From the IMG/VR virus record IMGVR_UViG_3300047548_000290, positions 1 to 51,513 of that record: 51,513 nt of DNA; one strand, 5' to 3'. This document shows positions 34,215 through 41,364 of this stretch, in pieces. The position numbers and the translations under genes were made by a program. How positions within the stretch are numbered: position 1 is the first letter of the stretch; each line of letters opens with the position of its first letter. This DNA comes from a virus. The notes under the pieces are model-generated. The model was not told where the DNA came from, did not search any database, and saw nothing but the letters and a program-made list of their open reading frames with translations.

Positions 34215-35462
34215 TTAAGGCACCATTTGATCAGGTAATATAAACGCAAAAGGATTTCCACCCATCACTGTGGTTAGATTAACAGCATTGAAGCGTAGAG
34301 CCTGCGGACCAACATTAAGTCTCGTTAATTGTAATATAGCAAAAGCTAATGATACCGGCGATAATCGATTTAACATTCTAAAAATTTGTTCAGCGGAGTC
34401 ACCAAATAGATTTTGACCAGGATAAACACTATTGAACAATCTGATTGCTTTCATAGCTGTATTAATAGCTTGTCTTGTTTCTGGTGGTAGAAAGCGCATA
34501 ATTGAACCAGAAGCCGATACTGATAATTGGCTTGGACCAAAAGATAACGCAGAACTAATAATTCCGTTAGCTAGTTGGTCAAGACCAAATAATGATTGAT
34601 CCGTCTGTAGTCTTCCAAGGGCTTTAGCCACATCACTGACATTTTTTGCTTGACTTAGAAGATTAGATGCATTATTCAAATATGTTTGCTGATGCACGCG
34701 ACCACCAACATTAAAACTGCCGCCGCCCATCGTTTCAACACCTTGAATAAGATTGCCGATACTACCAATGGCTAGACCAACATTTCTTGGCACTTTTTTA
34801 TTGACATTATTCAGCAGACCTGTGCTTTGCAATAGATTGAACATATTACCTAGTGTCATGAAAATGCCAGGAATAGCACCAAGAATGTCACCGTTTAGTA
34901 GATTATCATAGGCTTGTTTTGCTGTTGCGATGCCCGATACTCTTGGTAAAGGTGCACCAGAAAGATTATACATTGCACCATGCGTAGGTAGACCTCTATA
35001 AACATTGTGATTATGATAACCTTTTTCACGGACTTTACGAACTTTTACACCATTTTCGACCGTCTCATAGATTGATGGTGGTGTGCGAACATTGATATTT
35101 GTATTGAGAAATTGTTTGACGAACTGCATCAAGTCTATATTACCAGCAAGGCGTTCATCAGACATATTAGTATCATTAGCAATACCAATAATCTGGCAAT
35201 AATTTGAACCTGTATCTTTCAATGCAACGACAAGCGTTCCTGGATCAAGCCCACCTGGAAATTCTTGCTGTGAAGATTTAGTTGGAGACATGATACGCGG
35301 GCTGAAATTCAAGTGTTCAACTTGAACATCTTTTCCGTGAATACCTGGAAAATAAACGCGAAGACCACCAGACTCATCTGGCGCTGGGTCACCATCATGC
35401 CCACCAACCACGATACCATAGACCATACTAGATGCAGCAGAACTTTTAGGCAAATTTGACAT
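34215..35462 (-). CDS. Central spike/hub protein, gp5 N-terminal (OB-fold) part without lysozyme
   Basis: 415 residues. The N-terminus (SMVYGIVVGGHDGDPAPDESGGLRVYFPGIHGKD, broken here, then FPGGLDPGTLVVALKDTGSNYCQIIGIAN) matches the gp5 OB domain that docks on gp27. The rest of the protein (from about 140) is Asn/Leu-rich and helical with no recognisable lysozyme motif. The T4 gp5 lysozyme that digests peptidoglycan is absent here. The needle is encoded by the next gene. Together they replace T4 gp5. It lies 3 nt after gp27. Function of the C-terminal region is unknown. Confidence 0.78.
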   Translation of the reverse strand: MSNLPKSSAASSMVYGIVVGGHDGDPAPDESGGLRVYFPGIHGKDVQVEHLNFSPRIMSPTKSSQQEFPGGLDPGTLVVALKDTGSNYCQIIGIANDTNMSDERLAGNIDLMQFVKQFLNTNINVRTPPSIYETVENGVKVRKVREKGYHNHNVYRGLPTHGAMYNLSGAPLPRVSGIATAKQAYDNLLNGDILGAIPGIFMTLGNMFNLLQSTGLLNNVNKKVPRNVGLAIGSIGNLIQGVETMGGGSFNVGGRVHQQTYLNNASNLLSQAKNVSDVAKALGRLQTDQSLFGLDQLANGIISSALSFGPSQLSVSASGSIMRFLPPETRQAINTAMKAIRLFNSVYPGQNLFGDSAEQIFRMLNRLSPVSLAFAILQLTRLNVGPQALRFNAVNLTTVMGGNPFAFILPDQMVP

Positions 35463-35465
35463 TCT

Positions 35466-36686
35466 TTATACTTCTCCTCGACCAACTGTTGTTGACACGC
35501 AGTCCATTGTAGTGACTGAAAAACCGCCGTTAACAATATGATGAAACATATTCAAAATTAAATAATCACCTGAACCATAGAGTTTTACCTCATTAGGTAA
35601 TAACTCTTTATTATATAGACTGACTCTAACGACCTTACCAACATTTAGAGAAGGATTGAAAGGCACGGTCATCTTTAGAGCCACTTTATTCTTTTCTAAT
35701 AATCCCATGCGAGCCTGTCTTTTTAGCAAGTATTCTTTTGCATAGTCTGGGCAGGCGTCCATATTCGTTGCAGATAGTTGATTTGAAATAGCATACCTGA
35801 ATACACCTTCACCAACACCGCATCCTATTGCACCACCACCCATGAGTGAGAATGATTTGAGCATTGGATCAAATAATGCCACAGAAGACATTGATCGACC
35901 TGAGGTGCTGATACCATTCATAACATCTGATAATAAATCGAAATCACAAGGAAATGAATAAGTCATGATAGAATTTGGATTTGGATAGGCTGCATCGGTA
36001 TCATTATAAGAAAATTCAGCTACAGGTCTTTGTTCTGTCAATGTCGATAGAGAACGGAAATGGTGTGTGCCACCATTCTCATAAGTCATATAATGTAAAA
36101 ACGATGGATCATAACCATTGGCTAGAGCATAGTTAGCCTGCTGATTGACTACCTGAAATGGATGAATATTTTCTGCAATATAATCGCGTGACGGTTCTGA
36201 ATATTCAACATCTAGACTATTGACTCCAGCACAAGAACGAAGAACATACTCTACAATATCAGAAGGGCTGGTACATTTCCATGATTTAGAGACAAGTGTT
36301 TCAGCATCATTGAGTAATGATTGATCACAGGCCCTGAGTGTTAGCGATTCGTTTTGGTTATTGATCAAATATCTATTGTCCATTCGATAGACAACTTGAT
36401 TAATGTCTAGAGTCGATCTATAACCAAATTTCCTTAGTGCTTTCTTTTCCAAAGCAATTTCAACACCGGCACCTTTTAGTCTATCAAAATTTTTATTATT
36501 TGGTGCATGAATATAACTGTGCGCTTTCACCGAAGTCTGTAATCCAGGCGTCAAAAGGCTTTCACCAAGTATAACTTCAACTACGGTAAAATCAATAAGT
36601 TCAGCCGTTCCGTTTGTAAAAGATACGGAAATGTTGACTTGATTATCTAAATAGTCACCAGTAGTATATTGTGTTTCACCAGCCAT
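35466..36686 (-). CDS. 27: Baseplate hub protein gp27-like
   Basis: 406 residues; T4 gp27 is 391. Visible hub-family patterns include SDIVEYVLRSCAGVNSLDVEYSEPSRDYIAENIHPFQVVNQQANYALANGYDPSFLHYMTYENGG (broken here, about residues 142-207), then SLSTLTEQRPVAEFSY and LKRQARMGLLEKNKVALKMTVPFNPSLNVGKVVRV. The hub trimer forms the base on which gp5 sits and the tube ends. It lies between gp53 and the gp5-like OB protein, consistent with a hub role. Assignment by pattern and context. Confidence 0.82.
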   Translation of the reverse strand: MAGETQYTTGDYLDNQVNISVSFTNGTAELIDFTVVEVILGESLLTPGLQTSVKAHSYIHAPNNKNFDRLKGAGVEIALEKKALRKFGYRSTLDINQVVYRMDNRYLINNQNESLTLRACDQSLLNDAETLVSKSWKCTSPSDIVEYVLRSCAGVNSLDVEYSEPSRDYIAENIHPFQVVNQQANYALANGYDPSFLHYMTYENGGTHHFRSLSTLTEQRPVAEFSYNDTDAAYPNPNSIMTYSFPCDFDLLSDVMNGISTSGRSMSSVALFDPMLKSFSLMGGGAIGCGVGEGVFRYAISNQLSATNMDACPDYAKEYLLKRQARMGLLEKNKVALKMTVPFNPSLNVGKVVRVSLYNKELLPNEVKLYGSGDYLILNMFHHIVNGGFSVTTMDCVSTTVGRGEV

Positions 36687-36687
36687 C

Positions 36688-37584
36688 TTATACTAAAGCC
36701 CTTGAATAACCTGAAGTTGTTTTAGTAAGGTTATAAAACTCTTTCTTAATCTGACCATAGTATTCTTTTTTGATAATTTTGATAAGTCTTTTATTTTCAT
36801 TCATTTCTAACTCATGGTCATAATAACTGACAGCATTTCTGGCAATAGATTCGACAACTCTTTTATTATTTAACGTGTAAGTAGAATAATAAGGTTGTCG
36901 TGGTAGATTGGTGTATGAAATAATATTACCTTGTGTATTATCAACAATTCTAAAGATAGGTTCGTCTAGTAAAATATCATCATATACATAAGTGTCATTT
37001 AGTATCACACCATCGGGTGATGAGATTTCGATAATATTATTTGAAATAGATGATATTACACCTGAAAAGGTTATTGTATCATTTTCATCTTTTTGCAAAA
37101 TGTTTTGACCAACGAAAGCAGTTCTATCTTCGTTAATATCGTCAATCGTGCATGTTATTAGATCAATAGTGCTATAATCGACAACTTGTCTTTCTATATA
37201 AACTTTTTCAGAATTTTCTACTTGTCTAGCAATAATTTTTTCATAATGATGTATCTGCATCTTAGAGTTTGCAATAGAACCATACTTACCAACCACATAC
37301 CTTTCAAATGCATCACTATTCATTGGCCAATCAAATTGAGGATCATATCTGTCATTAGCATATAATATCATCCAATATGACTCAGAATCACCATAGACAC
37401 GATCTGCTAGAATTTCAGGAGTTTCATCTTCTTTTATGGCATATTCATAATATGCTGAAGTATTATCTAGAACACTTTTTATGAAAGAAAAGCGAAAAGT
37501 AAGATCGGTGACATTCTCAAAGTTAGAATATGAGTTCTTATTAATATCATAAGGTACTTTAGGAAATTTATCTAGAAAGTTCAT
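36688..37584 (-). CDS. 53: Baseplate wedge protein gp53
   Basis: 298 residues; T4 gp53 is 196. The motif EDETPEILADRVYGDSESYWMILYANDRYDPQFDWPMNSDAFERYV (broken here, residues about 51-96) matches the gp53 LysM-like core: ADxxYGDPxLYWVLLxxNDxYDPxxxW. It continues with conserved IHHYE and a C-terminal ENKRLIKIIKKEY. The extra middle region (about 120-220) may hold another small beta module (VGQNILQKDENDTITFSGVISSIS). It is packed 1 nt before gp27 and 2 nt after gp48. Gp53 completes the baseplate wedge. Confidence 0.85.
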   Translation of the reverse strand: MNFLDKFPKVPYDINKNSYSNFENVTDLTFRFSFIKSVLDNTSAYYEYAIKEDETPEILADRVYGDSESYWMILYANDRYDPQFDWPMNSDAFERYVVGKYGSIANSKMQIHHYEKIIARQVENSEKVYIERQVVDYSTIDLITCTIDDINEDRTAFVGQNILQKDENDTITFSGVISSISNNIIEISSPDGVILNDTYVYDDILLDEPIFRIVDNTQGNIISYTNLPRQPYYSTYTLNNKRVVESIARNAVSYYDHELEMNENKRLIKIIKKEYYGQIKKEFYNLTKTTSGYSRALV

Positions 37585-37586
37585 TC

Positions 37587-38717
37587 TTAGAATCCTTGAA
37601 CAACACGGCGCTTGTGAACAATTTCGAGTTCTCTGAAGGCCAATGAAAGTCTAGCAGCGACAGGTTCACCATTAGTAAATGTAGACCAAACTCCTGTTGG
37701 AGCATAGTCAACCTCACAACGCTCTAGAATGCAAGTATTGATGCGAGGTATATTCAGGTTTTCACTAGACCCATTATAGAATGTAATATCAAAATCTGCT
37801 GGAGGTATAAATGTAGGAACACCGAAATTTGTATTGCCGAGAGTGAAGGCTTGAATTTCAGGTGCAGCATGAAATCTAAGAGTCTTGATGATTTCTTTCA
37901 TCGTCAATGATTCTTTTTCGCTACGAGGTGCCATGAGAAATTCGAAGTTAAATTGGCGCTGTGTGGTATTAGAGAATAGAACCTCAATGCGAGGGTTGAT
38001 TGGATAACCAGCTAGAGCAAAGGCTGTGCCAATAATAGTTCCATCGACATTGACGAGTCTACCACCAGCAGCATTTCCTTGTCTAGCTGCTTGAATTGAT
38101 CTTAGAGTAGCAGCCGCCGTAGCAGCTCCTACAAGTTTACCAACCTCACCGACAGCCAGTTTTCCTGCTTGACCCATGATAGAGGTCAAAGAAACATCTT
38201 CATAGACGTTCAATTGATTATAAATCATTGGTGATGGCATGTATAGGGCTATCGATTCAACAATGCGGCGAGTACCTCTCACAGGAGCAAGCAATTCTGA
38301 TTGACCGCCTATCGTTGATGTTATTGCTGGTAACCCAAAAATATCTAGAGTTTCTGGGTTATTATTACTTATATTACTAATAGGTGAAGGATCATTTCTA
38401 CCAAATCTTAGATTATCAACCTTTGAATATTCACCTCTTAGAACGGTTGATGTAAAATTACCGCCTTCACCTTGCGCACGATAATATGCACCTCTTACTT
38501 GATCGCTTGCATTGACAGGTACGTTGATATTGATGACCAAATAATGACTATTTTGGCTAGACCCTAAATCTTCTGGAAAAGCACGATGATGAAAATTATA
38601 TTTGGTTTGATTGAGACCTGGGTTATTTGTGTCGATAGGTGGTCTTGTACCTAAAGCACTAGCGAGCCCTTGCTGTAATTGATTTAGTGTTTGTTGCCAA
38701 GCCGTTATTTCGGTCAT
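37587..38717 (-). CDS. 48: Baseplate tail-tube cap protein gp48
   Basis: 376 residues, similar to T4 gp48 (364). Motifs include YNFHHRAFPEDLGSSQNSHYLVININVPVN near residue 40, GTRRIVESIALYMPSPMIYNQLNVYED near 150, NPRIEVLFSNTTQRQFNFEFLMAPRSEKE near 240, and a tube-fold end RCEVDYAPTGVWSTFTNGEPVAARLSLAFRELEIV. Gp48 caps the baseplate hub and starts the tail tube. It has a perfect late promoter 28 nt upstream and is the first gene of the minus-strand wedge/hub unit. Confidence 0.85.
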   Translation of the reverse strand: MTEITAWQQTLNQLQQGLASALGTRPPIDTNNPGLNQTKYNFHHRAFPEDLGSSQNSHYLVININVPVNASDQVRGAYYRAQGEGGNFTSTVLRGEYSKVDNLRFGRNDPSPISNISNNNPETLDIFGLPAITSTIGGQSELLAPVRGTRRIVESIALYMPSPMIYNQLNVYEDVSLTSIMGQAGKLAVGEVGKLVGAATAAATLRSIQAARQGNAAGGRLVNVDGTIIGTAFALAGYPINPRIEVLFSNTTQRQFNFEFLMAPRSEKESLTMKEIIKTLRFHAAPEIQAFTLGNTNFGVPTFIPPADFDITFYNGSSENLNIPRINTCILERCEVDYAPTGVWSTFTNGEPVAARLSLAFRELEIVHKRRVVQGF

Positions 38718-38744
38718 TTAGATTATCCCGTGGTGTTGCATACA

Positions 38745-38752
38745 TATTTATA
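38745..38752 (-). promoter_or_regulatory. Late promoter for gp48 and the wedge unit
   Basis: A perfect TATAAATA on the minus strand, about 28 nt before the gp48 ATG at 38717. It lies in the 34-nt gap between the divergent genes gp48 and gp4, and its last base is the first base of the gp4 start codon on the other strand. Confidence 0.78.
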
Positions 38753-39189
38753 TGGCATACAAAGGACGTTTCTCACCTAAGAATCCAAAAAAGTATCGTG
38801 GCGACCCGACGAACATCATATTCCGTTCATTATGGGAACTTCGCGTCATGAAGTATTTGGATGAAAACACTAACATTCTGGAGTGGGCTTCGGAAGAAAT
38901 AGCCATACCCTATATATCGCCGGTAGACAACCGGTATCATCGGTATTTCCCAGATTTTATTGTGAGAGCTAAAACATCAGATGGTGGCACTAAGACCATG
39001 ATGCTGGAGGTCAAACCAAAGAAAGAGACAACAGAACCAAAGGTTCAGACTAAGAAAACAAAGAGGTATCTTACTGAGGTCATGACATGGGGTGTAAACC
39101 AAGCAAAGTGGTCGGCTGCACGAGAATATTGTCTTGATAGGGGGTGGGAGTTCAAACTTATTACAGAAGATCAGTTAGGTATAAAGTGA
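38752..39189 (+). CDS. 4: Head completion nuclease-fold protein gp4
   Basis: 145 residues. The N-terminus AYKGRFSPKNPKKYRGDPTNIIFRSLWE and the block HRYFPDFIVRAKT ... MMLEVKPKKETTEPK match T4 gp4 (also called 50/65). This is a PD-(D/E)XK nuclease fold with Asp68, Glu86 and Lys88 in place. In T4 gp4 is needed to complete heads before tail attachment. The start is certain from the conserved N-terminus, yet no Shine-Dalgarno is visible in the preceding 30 nt and the gap to the divergent gp48 is only 34 nt. It may be leaderless or made from an unrecognised promoter. Confidence 0.9.
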   Translation: MAYKGRFSPKNPKKYRGDPTNIIFRSLWELRVMKYLDENTNILEWASEEIAIPYISPVDNRYHRYFPDFIVRAKTSDGGTKTMMLEVKPKKETTEPKVQTKKTKRYLTEVMTWGVNQAKWSAAREYCLDRGWEFKLITEDQLGIK

Positions 39190-39258
39190 ATCATTATGCA
39201 CCAGGACATACCCTTTATATCATAGTGGCAAGCCTTTGGCAAGTAAATAAATAAGGTT

Positions 39259-39762
39259 ATGGCTACTATTAATAAAACAAAAGAAGCGTCTGACTGGTTT
39301 ATCGGCAAAGCACGATCCGCAGCTGGCTATCGCAAAAACATTATGAATAATACCGAGCGCGGTCGAGATAGCACCGTGATCGGTAAGATGTATTTCTTCT
39401 TATATGACCCAAAGTATAAAGATACGCTACCGATGTATGACCGCTTTCCGCTGGTCTTTCCTATCGAACGCTATAATGACGGATTTCTTGGTATCAACTT
39501 ACACTATCTAGCCCCAGGTGAGCGTGGTTGGTTGATCAATAAACTCACAGAGTTCCGTAATAATACCAAGATGGACTCAACCACTCGTCTCAAGCTAACA
39601 TATGATCTATTGCAGACGACCAAGCGACTTGCTTCGGTGACAAGACCTTGCGTCAAGAGATATTTGTTCGGGCATGTCAGAAGCAAGTTTATTGAGGTTG
39701 TACCAGATGAATGGCAAAATGCGGTTAATCTACCAGTAGCACTCTGGGAATCTAACAGATAA
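39259..39762 (+). CDS. T4-like conserved protein of unknown function
   Basis: 167 residues: SDWFIGKARSAAGYRKNIMNNTERGRDSTVIGKMYFFLYDPKYKDTLPMYDRFPLVFPIERYNDGFLGINLHYLAPGERGWLINKL (broken here), then a helical C-terminus with KRYLFGHVRSKFIEVVPDEWQNAVNLPVALWESNR. The run KMYFFLYDPKYKDTLPMYDRFPLVFP and FLGINLHYLAP recurs in T4-like phage proteins that I cannot name with confidence. No catalytic motif. It lies between gp4 and the tube-initiator-like gene on the plus strand, so a virion or assembly role is likely. An AATAAATA string precedes the ATG but is too close to be a clear promoter. Confidence 0.7.
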   Translation: MATINKTKEASDWFIGKARSAAGYRKNIMNNTERGRDSTVIGKMYFFLYDPKYKDTLPMYDRFPLVFPIERYNDGFLGINLHYLAPGERGWLINKLTEFRNNTKMDSTTRLKLTYDLLQTTKRLASVTRPCVKRYLFGHVRSKFIEVVPDEWQNAVNLPVALWESNR

Positions 39763-39771
39763 AGGTAACAA

Positions 39772-40395
39772 ATGGCTGTCGTAAATATACCTAACGTACC
39801 GCAATCTATATCAATGCTTGATTTTAAGGCTTTATCTGACCAATTTGGTGGTCTAGCAAAGTCTTGTCGTTTTGCGGTTCGAATTGCTCCTCAAGGTAGT
39901 CTTATTCAACAAATCTCTGGTGGGTTTCAGAACGATTTGATGTACCTATGTGAGGCTGCTGAATATCCAGGTCGTGGATTTCTCAATGTAGACCTTAGAT
40001 ATTATGGACCAAACTTTAAACTACCGTATCAATCTCAATATGAAGATATTACTTTGACATTCTTGTGTCGTAATGACTCTATCGAAAGATTATTTTTCGA
40101 CAACTGGCAGACAATTATCAATCCACCAGATACGTTCAACTTTAGTTATAGAAATGATTATAGGGCTCAGATTGATATATTTCACATGGATGATGCAGGT
40201 GATGCACAATATCACTTTAGTTTATTGGACGCTTTCCCTGTCCTTGTCAACCCACAGGCTCTAACGTGGGCTGACGATCAGTTTCTAAGATTAGGTGTGA
40301 CATTCACCTATACTTCATGGACAAGACCAGGTATTGATCCTCCAGCAAAAAATCAAACATCAGCCACAGTATTTCTTAATCAAGTATCAAGCTAA
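39772..40395 (+). CDS. Tail-tube-fold protein, gp54/gp19-like tube initiator
   Basis: 207 residues. It begins MAVVNIPNVPQSISMLDFKALSDQFGGLAKSCRFAVRI and continues with MYLCEAAEYPGRGFLNVDLRYYGPNFKLPYQSQYEDITLTFLCRND and the end LRLGVTFTYTSWTR. The alternation of a core FxVxI strand, CxAAxxPGR, YEDITLTF and a final VTFTYTSW is the tail-tube (gp19) fold. T4 gp54 (320) and gp48 also have it. Because gp48 is already present and the tail tube gene would normally sit elsewhere, gp54-like is my preferred reading. A tube or adaptor role is not excluded. It lies 9 nt after the previous gene, with a GGTAAC leader. Confidence 0.65.
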   Translation: MAVVNIPNVPQSISMLDFKALSDQFGGLAKSCRFAVRIAPQGSLIQQISGGFQNDLMYLCEAAEYPGRGFLNVDLRYYGPNFKLPYQSQYEDITLTFLCRNDSIERLFFDNWQTIINPPDTFNFSYRNDYRAQIDIFHMDDAGDAQYHFSLLDAFPVLVNPQALTWADDQFLRLGVTFTYTSWTRPGIDPPAKNQTSATVFLNQVSS

Positions 40396-40423
40396 TTATG
40401 AACTATAATGAAAGGACTAAATT

Positions 40424-41158
40424 ATGAGTTTACCTGTAGTAGATGTTCCCATCTATGAATTGAAACTACCATCTAACGGAAAAGAAATTCGAGTCAGACC
40501 TTTTCTCGTTAAAGAAGAAAAACTCTTATTGATGGCCGCAGAGTCGGATGATGTTGAAGAAATTATCAAGACGACAAAACAAGTCATCAATAACTGTCTG
40601 ATTGACAAAAATGTAGATGTTGACAAGTTACCATTCTTCGATATTGATTATCTCTTTATTGCGCTCAGAGCCAAATCAATTGCTGAGACTATCGATATGC
40701 GCTTTACTTGCAACGCTGTCAATGATGAAGGTGATCCGTGTCGATATGTATTTGATACAGAAATTGATATATCTAAAGCAAAAATTATCAAATCTGAAGT
40801 ACCAAATACGTTTACATTTGATAATGATTCAAAAAATACAACTGTCAAACTAAAATATCCTGCATACTCAATTATGAAGACGCTCAACGAAAATGACAAT
40901 GCTTTTGAGAATAAAGTCAAGGTTATTGCAGCTTGTATTGACCAGATTGTGCAAAAAGATAAGGTCTATTCGAGTAGAGATTATACACCAAAAGAATTGC
41001 AGGTTTTTGTCGAAGGCCTGACGCAAGAAAACTATAAGAAACTAGAGTTATTTGTAGATAATTTTCCGTATTTTGCAGTTGATGTTGAAAAGAAATGCCC
41101 CAAGTGTGGCTATCTACACGACATTAGATATACGGATTTTGCAAGTTTTTTTTACTAA
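40424..41158 (+). CDS. 26: Baseplate hub/tail assembly protein gp26-like
   Basis: 244 residues. The start SLPVVDVPIYELKLPSNGKEIRVRPFLVKEEKLLLMAAES matches the T4 baseplate (gp26) family. Near residue 105 is TCNAVNDEGDPCRYVFD and near 222 is CPKCGYLHD, two Cys pairs that may bind zinc. It ends SFFY* at a run of eight T. Switching to the -1 frame there gives SFFLLM and continues into the following 67-residue ORF. This parallels the frameshifted tail-assembly chaperone pairs of lambda-type phages, with T4 order 26-51. Predicted role is assembly, not a final virion part. Confidence 0.8.
   Translation: MSLPVVDVPIYELKLPSNGKEIRVRPFLVKEEKLLLMAAESDDVEEIIKTTKQVINNCLIDKNVDVDKLPFFDIDYLFIALRAKSIAETIDMRFTCNAVNDEGDPCRYVFDTEIDISKAKIIKSEVPNTFTFDNDSKNTTVKLKYPAYSIMKTLNENDNAFENKVKVIAACIDQIVQKDKVYSSRDYTPKELQVFVEGLTQENYKKLELFVDNFPYFAVDVEKKCPKCGYLHDIRYTDFASFFY
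41146..41152 (+). promoter_or_regulatory. Programmed -1 frameshift slippery site (T TTT TTT)
   Basis: In the gp26 frame the end reads AGT TTT TTT TAC TAA. Slipping back one base at T TTT TTT changes the next codons to TTA CTA ATG, which runs straight into the 67-residue ORF at 41158 with no stop. That ORF has no Shine-Dalgarno of its own. The expected fusion is about 312 residues. No strong downstream hairpin was identified by eye. Confidence 0.6.
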
Positions 41159-41361
41159 TGCTTGGTCATGACAAGCTACAGAATTACTATAAGACAAATT
41201 TCGCTCTCATGCAGCACCACAAATACAGTTTGACAGAAATTGAAAATATGCTACCATGGGAAAGATTTATCTATATTAATTTACTACAGGGTTATCTGAA
41301 AGAAGAAGAACAGAAAGCCCGTGACCAAGCAGCAACACTCAAGGCTAAAAAAAGGTTATAA
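41158..41361 (+). CDS. gp51-like hub assembly segment, likely made by -1 frameshift from gp26
   Basis: 67 residues from the ATG at 41158: MLGHDKLQNYYKTNFALMQHHKYSLTEIENMLPWERFIYINLLQGYLKEEEQKARDQAATLKAKKRL. The central TEIENMLPWERFIYINLLQGYLKEEE is a typical C-terminal segment of phage tail assembly chaperone T proteins. It overlaps gp26 by one base (TAATG). It is more likely translated as the C-terminal part of a gp26 frameshift product than alone. T4 gene 51 occupies the same place after gene 26. Its protein is larger there, so the name is by position and not by alignment. Confidence 0.65.
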   Translation: MLGHDKLQNYYKTNFALMQHHKYSLTEIENMLPWERFIYINLLQGYLKEEEQKARDQAATLKAKKRL

Positions 41362-41364
41362 TCG

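Noticed and set aside
39246-39253. AATAAATA before the 167-residue gene as a late promoter
   Set aside because: It ends about 5 nt before the start codon, too close for a transcript that includes the ribosome binding site.
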